Of a DNA stretch of 54,815 nucleotides, positions 25,930 to 34,908 are shown in pieces. The stretch's first letter is position 1. Each line of letters begins with the position of its first letter. Origin of the DNA: JBJMQS01 sp045802605 (GTDB lineage: Bacteria; Planctomycetota; Planctomycetia; Gemmatales; Gemmataceae); contig JBJMQS010000047.1 in the NCBI GenBank assembly GCA_045802605.1, positions 1 to 54,815 on the forward strand. The letters run 5' to 3'. The notes beneath the pieces are model-generated. The model did no database searches, was not told the origin of the DNA, and saw nothing but the letters and a program-made list of their open reading frames with translations. A program made the translations under genes and the position numbers.

Positions 25930-26265
25930 CTAAGCCTGGTTTGGCCATCGGAACGGGAACTCCCCAATCCATTCGGAGAGAAAGACCGGCTCAGCCCGCA
26001 TAATCGCTACGCTTGGAAGATTCGGCACATCCTGTGCGATTAAAGGGTGTCGGACCGGCCTATCATACACAGACGTACACCAATCGCAAGCAAATTTTGT
26101 CCCAAATTCTGGCTGCGAAAGCAGAATTCCGCGCAGTGCTGTTCTGAGAGCTAATTTGCAGGCCCACTTGACCGCTACAATCGCCGCAATCGTTAAAACC
26201 GGCATTCCACGACGCCGTTCAGTTTTGCCACGATGGTACATTCGCCATCGGCTCTGAAAGGTCAT
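25930..26265 (-). CDS. Hypothetical small protein (weak call)
   Basis: 111 residues; ATG 26205 (MPVLTIAAIVAVKW...) is an equally likely start. A hydrophobic N-terminal stretch TIAAIVAVKWACKLAL could be a membrane anchor. A CDWC pair and a C-terminal FLSEWIGEFPFRWPNQ follow. The base composition is less GC-rich than its neighbours. I recognise no family. The 235 bp between it and the TPR gene holds no clear element. Confidence 0.35.
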   Translation of the reverse strand: MTFQSRWRMYHRGKTERRRGMPVLTIAAIVAVKWACKLALRTALRGILLSQPEFGTKFACDWCTSVYDRPVRHPLIAQDVPNLPSVAIMRAEPVFLSEWIGEFPFRWPNQA

Positions 26266-26500
26266 CCATTACCCTCATCGTAACAGAAAACGGAGCGGTT
26301 CAAATCGGCGAGAGGTGTGTCTTACCAGAGGTCTTACCGGGAGGCGAGGTGAGGGGAGTGATTGATTTGCCCCCGACCTCCGCACGATCGGATTTGCTGT
26401 CGCCATTTGCCGAGATTGTGCGGACCGCCATCCATTTGGGAATCATCGCGCAGATTAATGACAGCACTTGCGCATCGATTTGCCTGCGGCGATAAAAGCG

Positions 26501-27721
26501 TCACTCGCGATAAGGCTGATTCTTCTCGTACAGTGCGAGGCGTTTACGCGCCGAGTTGCCTGACGCCTTCTCGAAGGCCGGGGACTCCAGCGCTTTCTTC
26601 AGTACTTCGATCGCATTTGGGAAATCACCCGCCTCCGCATGCGCGGCCGCCAGAGTATCTAGATATCCTGGGTCGTGGTTGCCCAGCTCGCTTGCCTTGG
26701 TGGCCAGTTGCACTGCTTTTTGTCCGTTGCGGAATTTCTCGTCCGGGCAGGTCGCGAGCAGCCACGCGAGTTGGCTGTGAGCGCCGGCTGCTTTGGGATC
26801 GAGACGAGTCGCTTCTTCAAAGTCGTGGGTCGCCTTTTCATAGTCCTTTTTGAATTTCCACGTCAGGGCCCGGGCTTGAAACGCAAAAACGTATTTGGGA
26901 TTCAAATGAATGGCTTCGTCGAAATCCTTGATCGCCTTATCGTAGTCCTTCTTGAAACGCCAAGCCAAAGCGCGTTCGTAATAGGCCTGTGCCGACTTGG
27001 GGTCCATCGCTATGAAGTCATCAAAATCTTTGATGGCCTTGTCGTACTCTTTCTTGTTCCGCCAACAGATGCCGCGCTGCAAATAAGAGGGTGCGTAGGT
27101 CGGCTCCAAGCGAATCGCTTCGTCATAGTCCTTGATCGCCTTGTCATACTCGTTCTTATTTCGCCAAACACTACCGCGATTGAAGTACGCTATCGCGCGC
27201 GGTCGGAGGCGAATCGATTCGTCATAATCTGAGAGGGCTTTGTCGTATTCCTTCTTCTCATTCCACACGATGCCGCGGTCATTGAAGCCGGTGGCATCGT
27301 TCGGCCTCAATTGCAAATAGGTGCCCAAGTCCGCGAGAGCCTTGTCCCATTCCTTCTTCTCGCGCTCGGCAGTCGCTCGCATCAACAGCGCGAAGGTATC
27401 GTTCGGATTCGCTTGGATCCGCTGCGTTGCGTAGGGAATTGCGTCTTTTTCGAGGACGAAATCGGACTTGAGTGCCCAGCCTTCTCGGTGCCCGTCATGG
27501 ATCCTAAGCCAGCCGTCCTTGTCGTCGCGCACCTTAAATGGCGCGTGCCCGGCGAACGTGTAGCTGACCTGCTTGTCACCCGCACGATCCCCGAACTTAA
27601 TGTCCTTTGGAAGCTTTGTGGGCAGCACCAATTCGCCGGTCCATGGTTTATCCTGGCCGAGGGCGGAACCGGCCAGGAAAACCAGGACGACAACTGTGAA
27701 TGCGCGTGGGCGGTAGCACAT
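26501..27721 (-). CDS. Secreted tetratricopeptide-repeat protein with SH3-like domain
   Basis: 406 residues. A signal peptide (AFTVVVLVFLAGSALG) comes first, then an SH3-like module (about 45-90, KVRDDKDGWLRIHDGHREGW). About seven TPR units follow, each with the pattern YDKAIKDYDEAIRLEP/FKKDYEKATHDFEEATRLDP. TPRs form a curved protein-binding scaffold. The final part is shorter, with ALESPAFEKASGNSARKRLA. The highly similar central units suggest recent internal duplication. Its likely role is a periplasmic scaffold; the partner is unknown. The same-strand neighbour at 27728 is 6 bp away and is probably co-transcribed. Confidence 0.88.
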   Translation of the reverse strand: MCYRPRAFTVVVLVFLAGSALGQDKPWTGELVLPTKLPKDIKFGDRAGDKQVSYTFAGHAPFKVRDDKDGWLRIHDGHREGWALKSDFVLEKDAIPYATQRIQANPNDTFALLMRATAEREKKEWDKALADLGTYLQLRPNDATGFNDRGIVWNEKKEYDKALSDYDESIRLRPRAIAYFNRGSVWRNKNEYDKAIKDYDEAIRLEPTYAPSYLQRGICWRNKKEYDKAIKDFDDFIAMDPKSAQAYYERALAWRFKKDYDKAIKDFDEAIHLNPKYVFAFQARALTWKFKKDYEKATHDFEEATRLDPKAAGAHSQLAWLLATCPDEKFRNGQKAVQLATKASELGNHDPGYLDTLAAAHAEAGDFPNAIEVLKKALESPAFEKASGNSARKRLALYEKNQPYRE

Positions 27722-27727
27722 AGTCGA

Positions 27728-28519
27728 TCACTCGGTTTTGGATTTCTCGGCCGGCTTCGACTCGGCCGCTTTTTCTGGCGGCTTGGCGAACGCCTTTAAG
27801 TCGGGCTTCTCAATGATCTGATGGCTCAGCACTTCTTCTTTGAAGTAGTCTTTGCCGTCGTGCTGCAGCGTCAGCGTCTTGAACATCTTGACGCCGTCTT
27901 TGTCAGAGTAACTCGTGAAAATCGAGTCTTCGGTCACATCCGCGCCATCGAGTTCATCGAACGCCTTGGTAGACATCTTGGCGAGCAGACCGGTCTTCTT
28001 GTCGAAGAACAAGCTCACGTCGCGATGGCCTTCGCGCGCTACTTTGACACCGACAAAGTCTTGGTCGCGGACTTTGCTGTCACCAAGCGAAGTCAAAGTG
28101 TAGGCTTTATCGCGCAGTGGCAACAAGCGAATGAGCGACATCGTGTATGCCTTGTGTTGAAACTCCTCCGCCTTCTTCTTGGTGAGATCAGCCAACTGGC
28201 CGCCGCCGCTCTCCCAGCCCTTCTGACCGTCGAGCACCATCGTCATTTCCATCTTCTGATCACCCGAACCCATATGGAAATCAAACCGCATCTTGTCGGG
28301 GTGCACGAAGGTGTATTCCCCCGTGTACGGCCAAGGATTGCCCATGGCCAAAAACGAGCCTTTGGTCTTCCAGGTCTCGGCCTTAACCTTGGCCATCTTC
28401 TCCGCGCCATGCGCTTGGATCGCCCGATCCACGATTGCGCGGGCGTCATTAGTCTTGTCGTCGGCTTTAACGGCGCTCGCAATCAGACAGGCGCTCATTA
28501 CGAAGGCAAAAGTTCGCAT
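27728..28519 (-). CDS. Secreted LolA-like protein
   Basis: 263 residues with signal peptide MRTFAFVMSACLIASAVKA, then DARAIVDRAIQAHGAEKMAK, the typical start of planctomycete proteins related to outer-membrane lipoprotein sorting (LolA/LppX fold). The body alternates beta strands (PYTGEYTFVHPDKMRFDFH, FVGVKVAREGHRDVSLFFDK) and ends in a KPAEKSKTE tail. It is a distant paralogue of the 33350 gene (both have the DIVNRAV-x-AHG motif). It may carry a lipid or a lipoprotein, which would fit the nearby Mla system; this is inference. Confidence 0.8.
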   Translation of the reverse strand: MRTFAFVMSACLIASAVKADDKTNDARAIVDRAIQAHGAEKMAKVKAETWKTKGSFLAMGNPWPYTGEYTFVHPDKMRFDFHMGSGDQKMEMTMVLDGQKGWESGGGQLADLTKKKAEEFQHKAYTMSLIRLLPLRDKAYTLTSLGDSKVRDQDFVGVKVAREGHRDVSLFFDKKTGLLAKMSTKAFDELDGADVTEDSIFTSYSDKDGVKMFKTLTLQHDGKDYFKEEVLSHQIIEKPDLKAFAKPPEKAAESKPAEKSKTE

Positions 28520-28625
28520 GGGGATTTCTCCAAGCTGTGCAGGTAGAAGGATTCAGAGACAAGATAGGAGGTCAGAGCCGATCGAAAATCGTTTTCGGCA
28601 GTGCTCGTTGCCGTGCCCAGCCAGC

Positions 28626-29909
28626 TTAGCCGGCCTTGGCGGCCGCTAGCTTTGAGGCCTCGCGAAGGGCGACTTCGAGCTGCTGCTGCGGGTTGGCTTC
28701 GGGAATGGAAGGGGCGACGCCCGTGCCACTGTAGGAGCGGCCGTCCGGCCCAAAGAGCCGAGCCAAGGTGACCCGCAGGCTACCGCCCGATTCCAACGGA
28801 ATAAGTTGCTGCACCGCTGCCTTGCCGTAGGTGGCTTGGCCCACGAGCAGGGTCTGATCGCGCTCCTTAAGTGCAGCGGCGAGTACCTCGGCCGAACTGG
28901 CTGTGTTCGTGTCTACGAGCACCACGAGGGGCCAGTCGCAAGTCGCGGTTCCGGGAGCGGCGTAAACTCGGTTCGCCGACGGCTGATGGCCCGCGGCGGT
29001 GGCGATGGTGCCACGGGCGACAAACCGCTCCGCGGTTTGAATCGCGGCGAGGAATGACCCGCCAGGCACTCCACGGAGATCGAGCACGAGTGAGCGAGCG
29101 CCACGGGCACGCAGTTGAGCAATCGCCGCATCCAATTCGACTGGCAACGTCTTGTCGAAGCGCTCGATGCGCACGTAGCCGACGGTCGCCGCGTCTAGGC
29201 CGCCGGTCTGTAATGTCTCAACTCGGGAGACAGAAGGGGCAGAAGGTTCGCTGGGTTCGGTGCCACGACCTGGATGCAGATAGATGGTGTAATCATCTAA
29301 GCCGGCGCACGCACCGCAGGCACATTCCAGAACCATTAACCCAACCGGCGCCTTGCTGGCTTTGTGTCCCTCAAGCGCCAAAGCCTTGATCGCGTCACGA
29401 GCCGCGGCTGCTTCACTGGGGCTCGCGAGTGCCGCGGTACGCACCATCGGGACTAGCGCTTCGCTGCCAGCGGGGAATGCCGCATCGGGCAAACCCGCAG
29501 CCAGTTCCGAAAGACCGCTGCGGTAAAGTTTCGCGACACTCGCGCGGTCACGGTCTGGATAGAGAAGTTGCAACTTGGTCAGCACTTCACTGTAAATGGC
29601 CAGCGCTTGCGGCATGGTCAACGATTCCGCAAACCGGCGATAGGTAGGATCGGTGAGGCGGCGGATTTGTTCCCCACGCCGGGCACAGCGCGAGATCGCT
29701 TCGCGCAGATCAGCCGAGCGGTTGGTTTGTGTCAGAAGGCATTCATAGGCACCCGTTGAGACAGCCCACTCGCTCCGGCGTTCGGTATCGTGAGTCGCCT
29801 CGCGAATCGGCGTGGAAACCACTGCGCTGGTGGAGGACTTGGCCGAAAGGGCACCGACCCCACAAAGTGCGGTCAGAATCGTCAGGGCCATTATGTGTCG
29901 CGGAGCCAT
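28626..29909 (-). CDS. S41-family peptidase (CtpA/tail-specific protease-like)
   Basis: 427 residues. A signal or anchor (IMALTILTALCGVGALS) precedes an N-terminal helical region; the peptidase core lies in the second half. GYVRIERFDKTLPVELDAA, SLVLDLRGVPGGSF and VVLVDTNTASSAEVLAAAL show the S41 fold; Ser338 and Lys363 (TYGKAAV), 25 residues apart, match the spacing of the C-terminal protease dyad. I see no PDZ domain in the usual place, which is unusual; substrate selection must differ from CtpA. It is divergent from mlaE. Confidence 0.85.
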   Translation of the reverse strand: MAPRHIMALTILTALCGVGALSAKSSTSAVVSTPIREATHDTERRSEWAVSTGAYECLLTQTNRSADLREAISRCARRGEQIRRLTDPTYRRFAESLTMPQALAIYSEVLTKLQLLYPDRDRASVAKLYRSGLSELAAGLPDAAFPAGSEALVPMVRTAALASPSEAAAARDAIKALALEGHKASKAPVGLMVLECACGACAGLDDYTIYLHPGRGTEPSEPSAPSVSRVETLQTGGLDAATVGYVRIERFDKTLPVELDAAIAQLRARGARSLVLDLRGVPGGSFLAAIQTAERFVARGTIATAAGHQPSANRVYAAPGTATCDWPLVVLVDTNTASSAEVLAAALKERDQTLLVGQATYGKAAVQQLIPLESGGSLRVTLARLFGPDGRSYSGTGVAPSIPEANPQQQLEVALREASKLAAAKAG

Positions 29910-30011
29910 GCCAGTATTCTCCGAACGGAGCGACTCCAGCCTGGACTATATCCGGTCTTAATTATCGACGTCAAACCCCAGCCAATGGATTGTTACCTTG
30001 CTGGTACAAAC

Positions 30012-30035
30012 TTTGTGCCAGGTCAGGGGCACAAA
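30012..30035. promoter_or_regulatory. Inverted repeat, candidate operator
   Basis: TTTGTGCC, 8-nt spacer, GGCACAAA in the 249-bp divergent gap between the S41 peptidase and mlaE. The symmetry suits a dimeric regulator, but no regulator gene is near. No convincing promoter boxes were found on either side. Confidence 0.3.
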
Positions 30036-30158
30036 ATTCGGCGAACGACGGGATTAGAATGATCGAACCGCCGCCTGGGCCAGCAGATAGGCCGCCCCCA
30101 GGGCCGAATACGAGGCTCATTCAAACCGATCGCCGATGAGAGAGTGAGGAGTTTTTCG

Positions 30159-30986
30159 ATGCCTCCCCCCACCATGAGTGGCTTGGACGAATTGAAGTTG
30201 AAATCCGTCCAGGTAACCGATTCCGTAGGCGAATGGGCCCAATTCGCCATTCACGCCTTCCGCGGGCTGTTCACCCGGGTCACCCAGCCGGGCGTTTTCG
30301 TGAACATTTTCTTCACGATTGGGGTGCAAAGCGTCCCCGTGATCTTCGTGACCGGCAGCTTCATTGGGATGGTGCTCTCGGTGCAGGCTTATGAGCAGTT
30401 CCGCAGCATCGGCTTCGAAAGCTGGCTCAGCTCGATGATTCATCAATCACTCATCCGCGAGCTGGGGCCCGTGCTGGCAGCTACTATGCTCGCGGGGCGG
30501 GTGGGCAGTGCCATGGCCGCCGAGTTGGGCACTATGCGCGTAACCGATCAAATCGATGCGCTGGCGAGCCTTGGCGTCGATCCAGTGCATTACCTGGTGG
30601 TCCCGCGGTTGCTGGCCTGCGTGCTGTTGATTCCGCTCTTAGTCGTGATCGCAAACGCGGCGGGCATGGCTGGGGCGGCAATCATCTGCCTATTTGTTTA
30701 CCGCATCGACCCGCACTTCTATTGGCAGCACGGCACCGACATGATCGACATCTGGGACATCGTTCTCAATCTCATCAAACCCATCGTCTTCGGCGGCTAC
30801 ATTGCCCTCATCAGTTGCCATCGCGGCTTCAATTGCAAAGGTGGCAGCGAAGGCGTGGGCCGGGCCGCGACCCAAGCGTTTGTCTGGTCGTTCGTCGGCA
30901 TCTTGGCGCTCGACTTCTTCTTGGGCCTGGTGATTAGCGCGGTGAAGGTTCTCTTAGTTGGACAAAACGCGGTGAAGCTGTCGTGA
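30159..30986 (+). CDS. mlaE: MlaE-type ABC transporter permease
   Basis: 275 residues. Membrane permease of the MCE/Mla phospholipid transporter. The family core is clear: FIGMVLSVQAYEQFRSIG, IRELGPVLAATMLAGRVGSA, AAELGTMRVTDQIDALAS and LGVDPVHYLVVPRLLA. GTGAGGAG lies 7 nt before ATG 30159; GTG 30144 is rejected since it overlaps that site. Followed by mlaF and mlaD on the same strand, though a hairpin repeat separates it from mlaF. Confidence 0.93.
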   Translation: MPPPTMSGLDELKLKSVQVTDSVGEWAQFAIHAFRGLFTRVTQPGVFVNIFFTIGVQSVPVIFVTGSFIGMVLSVQAYEQFRSIGFESWLSSMIHQSLIRELGPVLAATMLAGRVGSAMAAELGTMRVTDQIDALASLGVDPVHYLVVPRLLACVLLIPLLVVIANAAGMAGAAIICLFVYRIDPHFYWQHGTDMIDIWDIVLNLIKPIVFGGYIALISCHRGFNCKGGSEGVGRAATQAFVWSFVGILALDFFLGLVISAVKVLLVGQNAVKLS

Positions 30987-31010
30987 GGCGGGTAGGTGGT
31001 TGGGTTAGAA

Positions 31011-31092
31011 AGAAGAGTTAACCGCAGAGACGCAGAGAACGCAGAGAAGACATCTTGTCTGCGCTCTCTGCGTCTCTGCGGTTAACTCTTCT
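31011..31092. repeat. CRCAGAGA-family hairpin, copy F
   Basis: 40-nt arms at 31011-31050 and 31053-31092 with 2 mismatches and only a 2-nt centre. They begin AGAAGAGTTAACCGCAGAG. This is the copy that lies inside an operon, between mlaE and mlaF, where it could lower downstream expression or protect the mlaE transcript. Confidence 0.95.
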
Positions 31093-31146
31093 CTTATGAC
31101 TTCACTATGAACGGCCGCCTCCCCACCCTACTGCTAAAACACCCCC

Positions 31147-31935
31147 ATGAATGACAAAGGCCCTGTCATCGAACTCGAACGAGTCGGCGTCCGCTTTGGG
31201 ACGCAAGAGGTTTTGCGCGACGTGTCTTTGCAGATTCAGCGAGGGCAGACCGTCGCCATCGTCGGCGAGAGCGGCTGCGGCAAGACGGTTATGCTCAAGT
31301 TGATTGTCGCTCTACTGACACCCACCACCGGCAAAGTCTGTCTCTATGGCCGTGACTTAGATTCGCTCTCGGAGAGCGAGTTGACCCGCGATCGACTTAG
31401 GGTGGGCCTCTTGTTCCAGCAATCAGCCCTGTTCGATTCGCTCTCCGTGTACGACAACGTGGCCTTCGGTTTGCGGGCTATGAAGACCATGCCGGAAGAT
31501 CAGATCGCACAGCGTGTACGACAACGACTCTCGGAAGTGGGCTTGCCGGATGGGGTGGAACGAAAGATGCCGTCGGAGTTGTCGGGTGGAATGAAGAAGC
31601 GGGTTGCGTTGGCGCGAGCGTTGGCGCAAGACCCGGAGGTTATGCTGTACGACGAACCCACAACGGGTCTCGACCCGATAATGACCGATGTCATCAACCG
31701 CCTGATCATGGACGTGCGACAGCGCCGGCCGATCACCAGCGTGATTGTGACTCACGAGCTTCGCACCGTCCGTGAAGTGGCCGAGCGCGTGATCATGCTG
31801 TATCCCCTTCGGCGGCTCAAAGCCGACGAAGCGCAGGTGATCTACGACGGCCCGCCCGGGGGGCTCGATAACCACGAGGACTTCCGCGTGGCGAAGTTTG
31901 TCGCGGGGAACAGCGAAGCGGTCGAGGTCGAGTAA
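31147..31935 (+). CDS. mlaF: MlaF-type ABC ATPase
   Basis: 262 residues, the nucleotide-binding subunit of the lipid transporter. Walker A GESGCGKT is at residues 40-47, a Q-loop is at LLFQQSALFDSLSVYDN, the signature LSGGMKKR starts at residue 145, Walker B VMLYDEPTTG at 165-174 is followed by LDPIMTD, and the switch His is in VIVTHELR. The family FQQSALFDS motif supports the Mla subclass over generic ABC proteins. Confidence 0.94.
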   Translation: MNDKGPVIELERVGVRFGTQEVLRDVSLQIQRGQTVAIVGESGCGKTVMLKLIVALLTPTTGKVCLYGRDLDSLSESELTRDRLRVGLLFQQSALFDSLSVYDNVAFGLRAMKTMPEDQIAQRVRQRLSEVGLPDGVERKMPSELSGGMKKRVALARALAQDPEVMLYDEPTTGLDPIMTDVINRLIMDVRQRRPITSVIVTHELRTVREVAERVIMLYPLRRLKADEAQVIYDGPPGGLDNHEDFRVAKFVAGNSEAVEVE

Positions 31936-31973
31936 CAAATCCGAAATGGACTTCGGCTTTTTCGGATTGCACC

Positions 31974-33338
31974 ATGGAAAATCCGCAGCGTCGCCGACAA
32001 CTTGGCCTCTTCGTGATCGGCTCGTCGGTCTTACTGTCGGCGATGGCGGTGTTCTTTGGCGGTACGCCGCATCTATTTCAGAAGCGCAACACATACACAA
32101 TCGTCTTTAAGGATTACGCGCCCAACGTCAGCAAGGGCACACCGGTCCGCAAGTCTGGCGTGCGCATTGGCGAAGTCGAGTCAGTGGACCTGGATGACAC
32201 GACCGGTCAAGTTCGCGTCCGCATCAGCATCGAGCCGAAGTACACGATCCGCGACAACGAACAGGCCGTGATCGTGCCGGACCTCTTGAGCCGGGATACC
32301 ACCATCGATTTCATGCCGGCGCAGGAAGAGAAACCCAAGACCAAGTCAGCGCCACCGCCGCAGACAAAGGCGGACATCGTGCCGGCGGCACTCCACGCGC
32401 AGAACCCACCGGCAGCGGCCAAACAGGAGCCACAGCCACCGCAACCAAACCCTTTAGGCAATCCGGTGCCACCGGGTTCGGAGATCAAGGGCGTGGTCCC
32501 GCCGGACCTGAAACAAATGCTCCGTGAAGCATCAGAAGTCCTGCCCAGTGCGCAAATGTCGCTCAATCAGATCCGCAAGTCAGTCGAGCGGTTCGAGCGT
32601 GTCGCGCCGATTTTGGAAAACACGCTCGAAGAATATACCGAACTGGCCCGCTCGGTCCGCGAAGTGGTGCCGGAAGTTCGCCGGACCAACGACGATATTT
32701 GCGTCGCCGTGGGTCGGACATCGAAGACGATGGACGAAGCCCAGGACGCGATTCGGCAATACAAACGGCTCGGCGAGCGGGTCGATGTCATGCTGCAAAC
32801 CAACCGCGAAGACATCGATCGGATCATTCGCAACGTTAGCGACATGAGCCAGCGAGTCGTCGCTTTGCTCAATGACGAGAATCAGCGCAATTTCAGCGCG
32901 GGTCTACGCAACCTGCAATCCATGACCAAGAACTTGGACGATCTGTCTACGCAACTGCGCACGCAAACCCTGCCGCAACTCGACGGGGTGCTTTTGAACG
33001 TCCAGCAACTCACAAAGCCGCTAGCGGATCGGGCGGACCGCATCGCCCAAAATCTGGATGCCGGCATTGCGAACCTGGCGCGGACGGCCGGCGTGTTTGG
33101 CGACGCGTTCTCCCAGAACGGTTCGATGCAGCGATTCTTGAACGACCCGGCGATTTACACCAACCTCAACGACGCATCGTTGATGCTCGTGCGCATCTTG
33201 CCGCGAGTCGATCGTGTGATGAAAGACCTGGAAGTGTTCGCCGATAAGATTGCCCGTCATCCCGAGACGATCGGCGTCGGCGGCGCAGTACGGCCGAGCG
33301 CGGGGTTGAAAGATCCGCCCAGCGGGCCGCATCATTGA
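31974..33338 (+). CDS. mlaD: MlaD/MCE-domain lipid-transport protein
   Basis: 454 residues. An N-terminal membrane anchor (LGLFVIGSSVLLSAMAVFF, residues 10-28) is followed by an MCE domain (about 38-116: YTIVFKDYAPNVSKGTPVRK, IGEVESVDLDD). A proline-rich linker with many P, Q and A (about 118-178) follows. The long C-terminal coiled-coil region contains repeated YxELARSVREV, VDVMLQTNREDIDRI and LRNLQSMTKNLDDLSTQL. Plain MlaD is about 180 residues, so this is the long planctomycete-type form; the coiled coil may form a tube across the periplasm. Transcribed with mlaF, 38 bp apart. Confidence 0.93.
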   Translation: MENPQRRRQLGLFVIGSSVLLSAMAVFFGGTPHLFQKRNTYTIVFKDYAPNVSKGTPVRKSGVRIGEVESVDLDDTTGQVRVRISIEPKYTIRDNEQAVIVPDLLSRDTTIDFMPAQEEKPKTKSAPPPQTKADIVPAALHAQNPPAAAKQEPQPPQPNPLGNPVPPGSEIKGVVPPDLKQMLREASEVLPSAQMSLNQIRKSVERFERVAPILENTLEEYTELARSVREVVPEVRRTNDDICVAVGRTSKTMDEAQDAIRQYKRLGERVDVMLQTNREDIDRIIRNVSDMSQRVVALLNDENQRNFSAGLRNLQSMTKNLDDLSTQLRTQTLPQLDGVLLNVQQLTKPLADRADRIAQNLDAGIANLARTAGVFGDAFSQNGSMQRFLNDPAIYTNLNDASLMLVRILPRVDRVMKDLEVFADKIARHPETIGVGGAVRPSAGLKDPPSGPHH

Positions 33339-33349
33339 TCATTGTGTAG

Positions 33350-34078
33350 TTACAGTTTCTTGAACGTGTTTGGCTCGAATCGATCCACAAACCGATATTC
33401 CTTCACCGTCCATTCGCCCATGCGCGTGCCCATCTGAAAATCTTGCACCTTCATCGGCAGCTTGACGCCATCAATTTCTTTGTGGTCGCTAAACATGAAT
33501 TCTTTGTCGAGCGCACCACCGGGCCCGCGGCCCTTGAACTTGGCCTTCACGAGTAGCCCAGTGCTCGGATGGAAATAAAGCGTCGTGTCCGGCTTGCCGG
33601 GCTTGGCCACTTTTACACCCGGACATTGTTGGCTATCGCTCGTAGCCGGCGGCACCGCGCTCAACGTGAGGTCCTTGCGCGTCAGAGGCAGAATCGTGCA
33701 TAGCCATTGCACATGAGCCTCATCTGTGAGCATGTCGTATGTGGCCGCGCTGAGGTCGGTGGGTGATGCGCCGCTGGTTGCCTGCCAACCGGTGAGCCCG
33801 TTGAGCACGAGGACGAATTTGACCTTTTTGCCTTGCATCGTGACTTCGACATCGGATAGCACCCTCTCCGGCAGTGCCCACTTGCCTTCGCGAACCGCAT
33901 CGACGTCGGCACCTTGGAAATTCACGCGGCCCGTCGCCCGTTGGGTCATGAACTTGGTTTTGTTCAATGCACTCTCACCGCCGTGCGCGCGAACCGCACG
34001 GTTCACGATGTCCTGCGGCGTCTGAGCCGACAGCGTTGCGGAAAAAACAAACATGGCCAGCGTGGCAAACGATCGCAT
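33350..34078 (-). CDS. Secreted LolA-like protein
   Basis: 242 residues with signal peptide SFATLAMFVFSATLSAQ and an opening TPQDIVNRAVRAHGGESAL that matches the protein at 27728. A LolA/LppX-like half-barrel follows (GVKVAKPGKPDTTLYFHP, ALDKEFMFSDHKEIDGVKLP). ATG 34078 is chosen: GGAG lies 7 nt upstream and the signal peptide starts directly. It is convergent with mlaD, and the proximity may reflect a shared lipid or envelope role. Confidence 0.82.
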   Translation of the reverse strand: MRSFATLAMFVFSATLSAQTPQDIVNRAVRAHGGESALNKTKFMTQRATGRVNFQGADVDAVREGKWALPERVLSDVEVTMQGKKVKFVLVLNGLTGWQATSGASPTDLSAATYDMLTDEAHVQWLCTILPLTRKDLTLSAVPPATSDSQQCPGVKVAKPGKPDTTLYFHPSTGLLVKAKFKGRGPGGALDKEFMFSDHKEIDGVKLPMKVQDFQMGTRMGEWTVKEYRFVDRFEPNTFKKL

Positions 34079-34101
34079 GGCAAAACTCCAAGGTCGGGGA
34101 C

Positions 34102-34908
34102 TCATTTTTGTATGAGAATCTCACCCTGACCATGGGATACTAAGTCACCGCAAAACCGCTGAACATCCCGAACCTCGATCCCATGGGCCGGGCCGAAGCC
34201 GAGTTCAACCAATCGTCGCAGAAAAACTCGCAGAAAAGTCGGATCGAATTGGCACGCCTTGCGGAACGTCGGCAGTAATTCCGGCTCTGAACCAAATACG
34301 GCGATGGTGCCCCGCTTCATTTCCGCGCCAGCGAAGCGGCCCAGCCTGCCGAAGACAAACAGACTGCCCGCGATCATCGATGCCGCGGCGAAGTCGCCGC
34401 AACCGGCCGTGGCACTCAAGCCCCGTCGCATTACCGCGCCCGTTCCGAGCCCGCATTCGCCATCGACGAGGATGACACCGCCGGTCATCCCGCGCTGAGA
34501 ACCTTCGTACGCCGCTCCGGCATGGTCGCCCGCGGCACCATGGACGTGAATCAACCCGCCGGACATTTCCACGCCCAGCCAGTCATCCGCGGAGCCCGCG
34601 ACCTCCAGTGTGCCGCTCGCCATGCGCGAGCCGGCGTGCATTCCGGCCGAACTTTCGATGTGTAAGTGGCCAGCCGTCATGCCGGCACCAAGCCATTTGA
34701 CCCGCGAGCAATCGCCATCCATCAGGACATGGGAATCAATCGCGTCGCCAGTCACTCGGAAATGTTCAGCGAGCTTTTCAGTGCGGCTGCCATGCTGGAC
34801 GGGCAATCGTTCAATCTCGACCACCCTCAACCTCGTTAAGCGATCCGGCACGATGGAGGGCGCTTCCAACGGAATCTGAGACGTCGAAATCCGCGTGAGC
34901 CGCAGCAT
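34102..34908 (-). CDS. fhcC: Formylmethanofuran dehydrogenase subunit C
   Basis: 268 residues. Subunit C of the formyltransferase/hydrolase complex that links formyl-H4MPT to formate in the bacterial C1 pathway. It is glycine-rich and repetitive (GSADDWLGVEMSGGLIHV, GDHAGAAYEGSQRGMTGG, ECGLGTGAVMRRG), forming a parallel beta-helix as in FwdC/GltB C-terminal domains. The ATG at 34908 overlaps the fhcD stop as TAATG, so translation is likely coupled. Subunits A and B are not in this window. Confidence 0.9.
   Translation of the reverse strand: MLRLTRISTSQIPLEAPSIVPDRLTRLRVVEIERLPVQHGSRTEKLAEHFRVTGDAIDSHVLMDGDCSRVKWLGAGMTAGHLHIESSAGMHAGSRMASGTLEVAGSADDWLGVEMSGGLIHVHGAAGDHAGAAYEGSQRGMTGGVILVDGECGLGTGAVMRRGLSATAGCGDFAAASMIAGSLFVFGRLGRFAGAEMKRGTIAVFGSEPELLPTFRKACQFDPTFLRVFLRRLVELGFGPAHGIEVRDVQRFCGDLVSHGQGEILIQK

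Noticed and set aside
26362..26853. Plus-strand open frame of 163 codons
   Set aside because: It overlaps the TPR gene, is Cys/Arg/Pro-rich and has no coding character.
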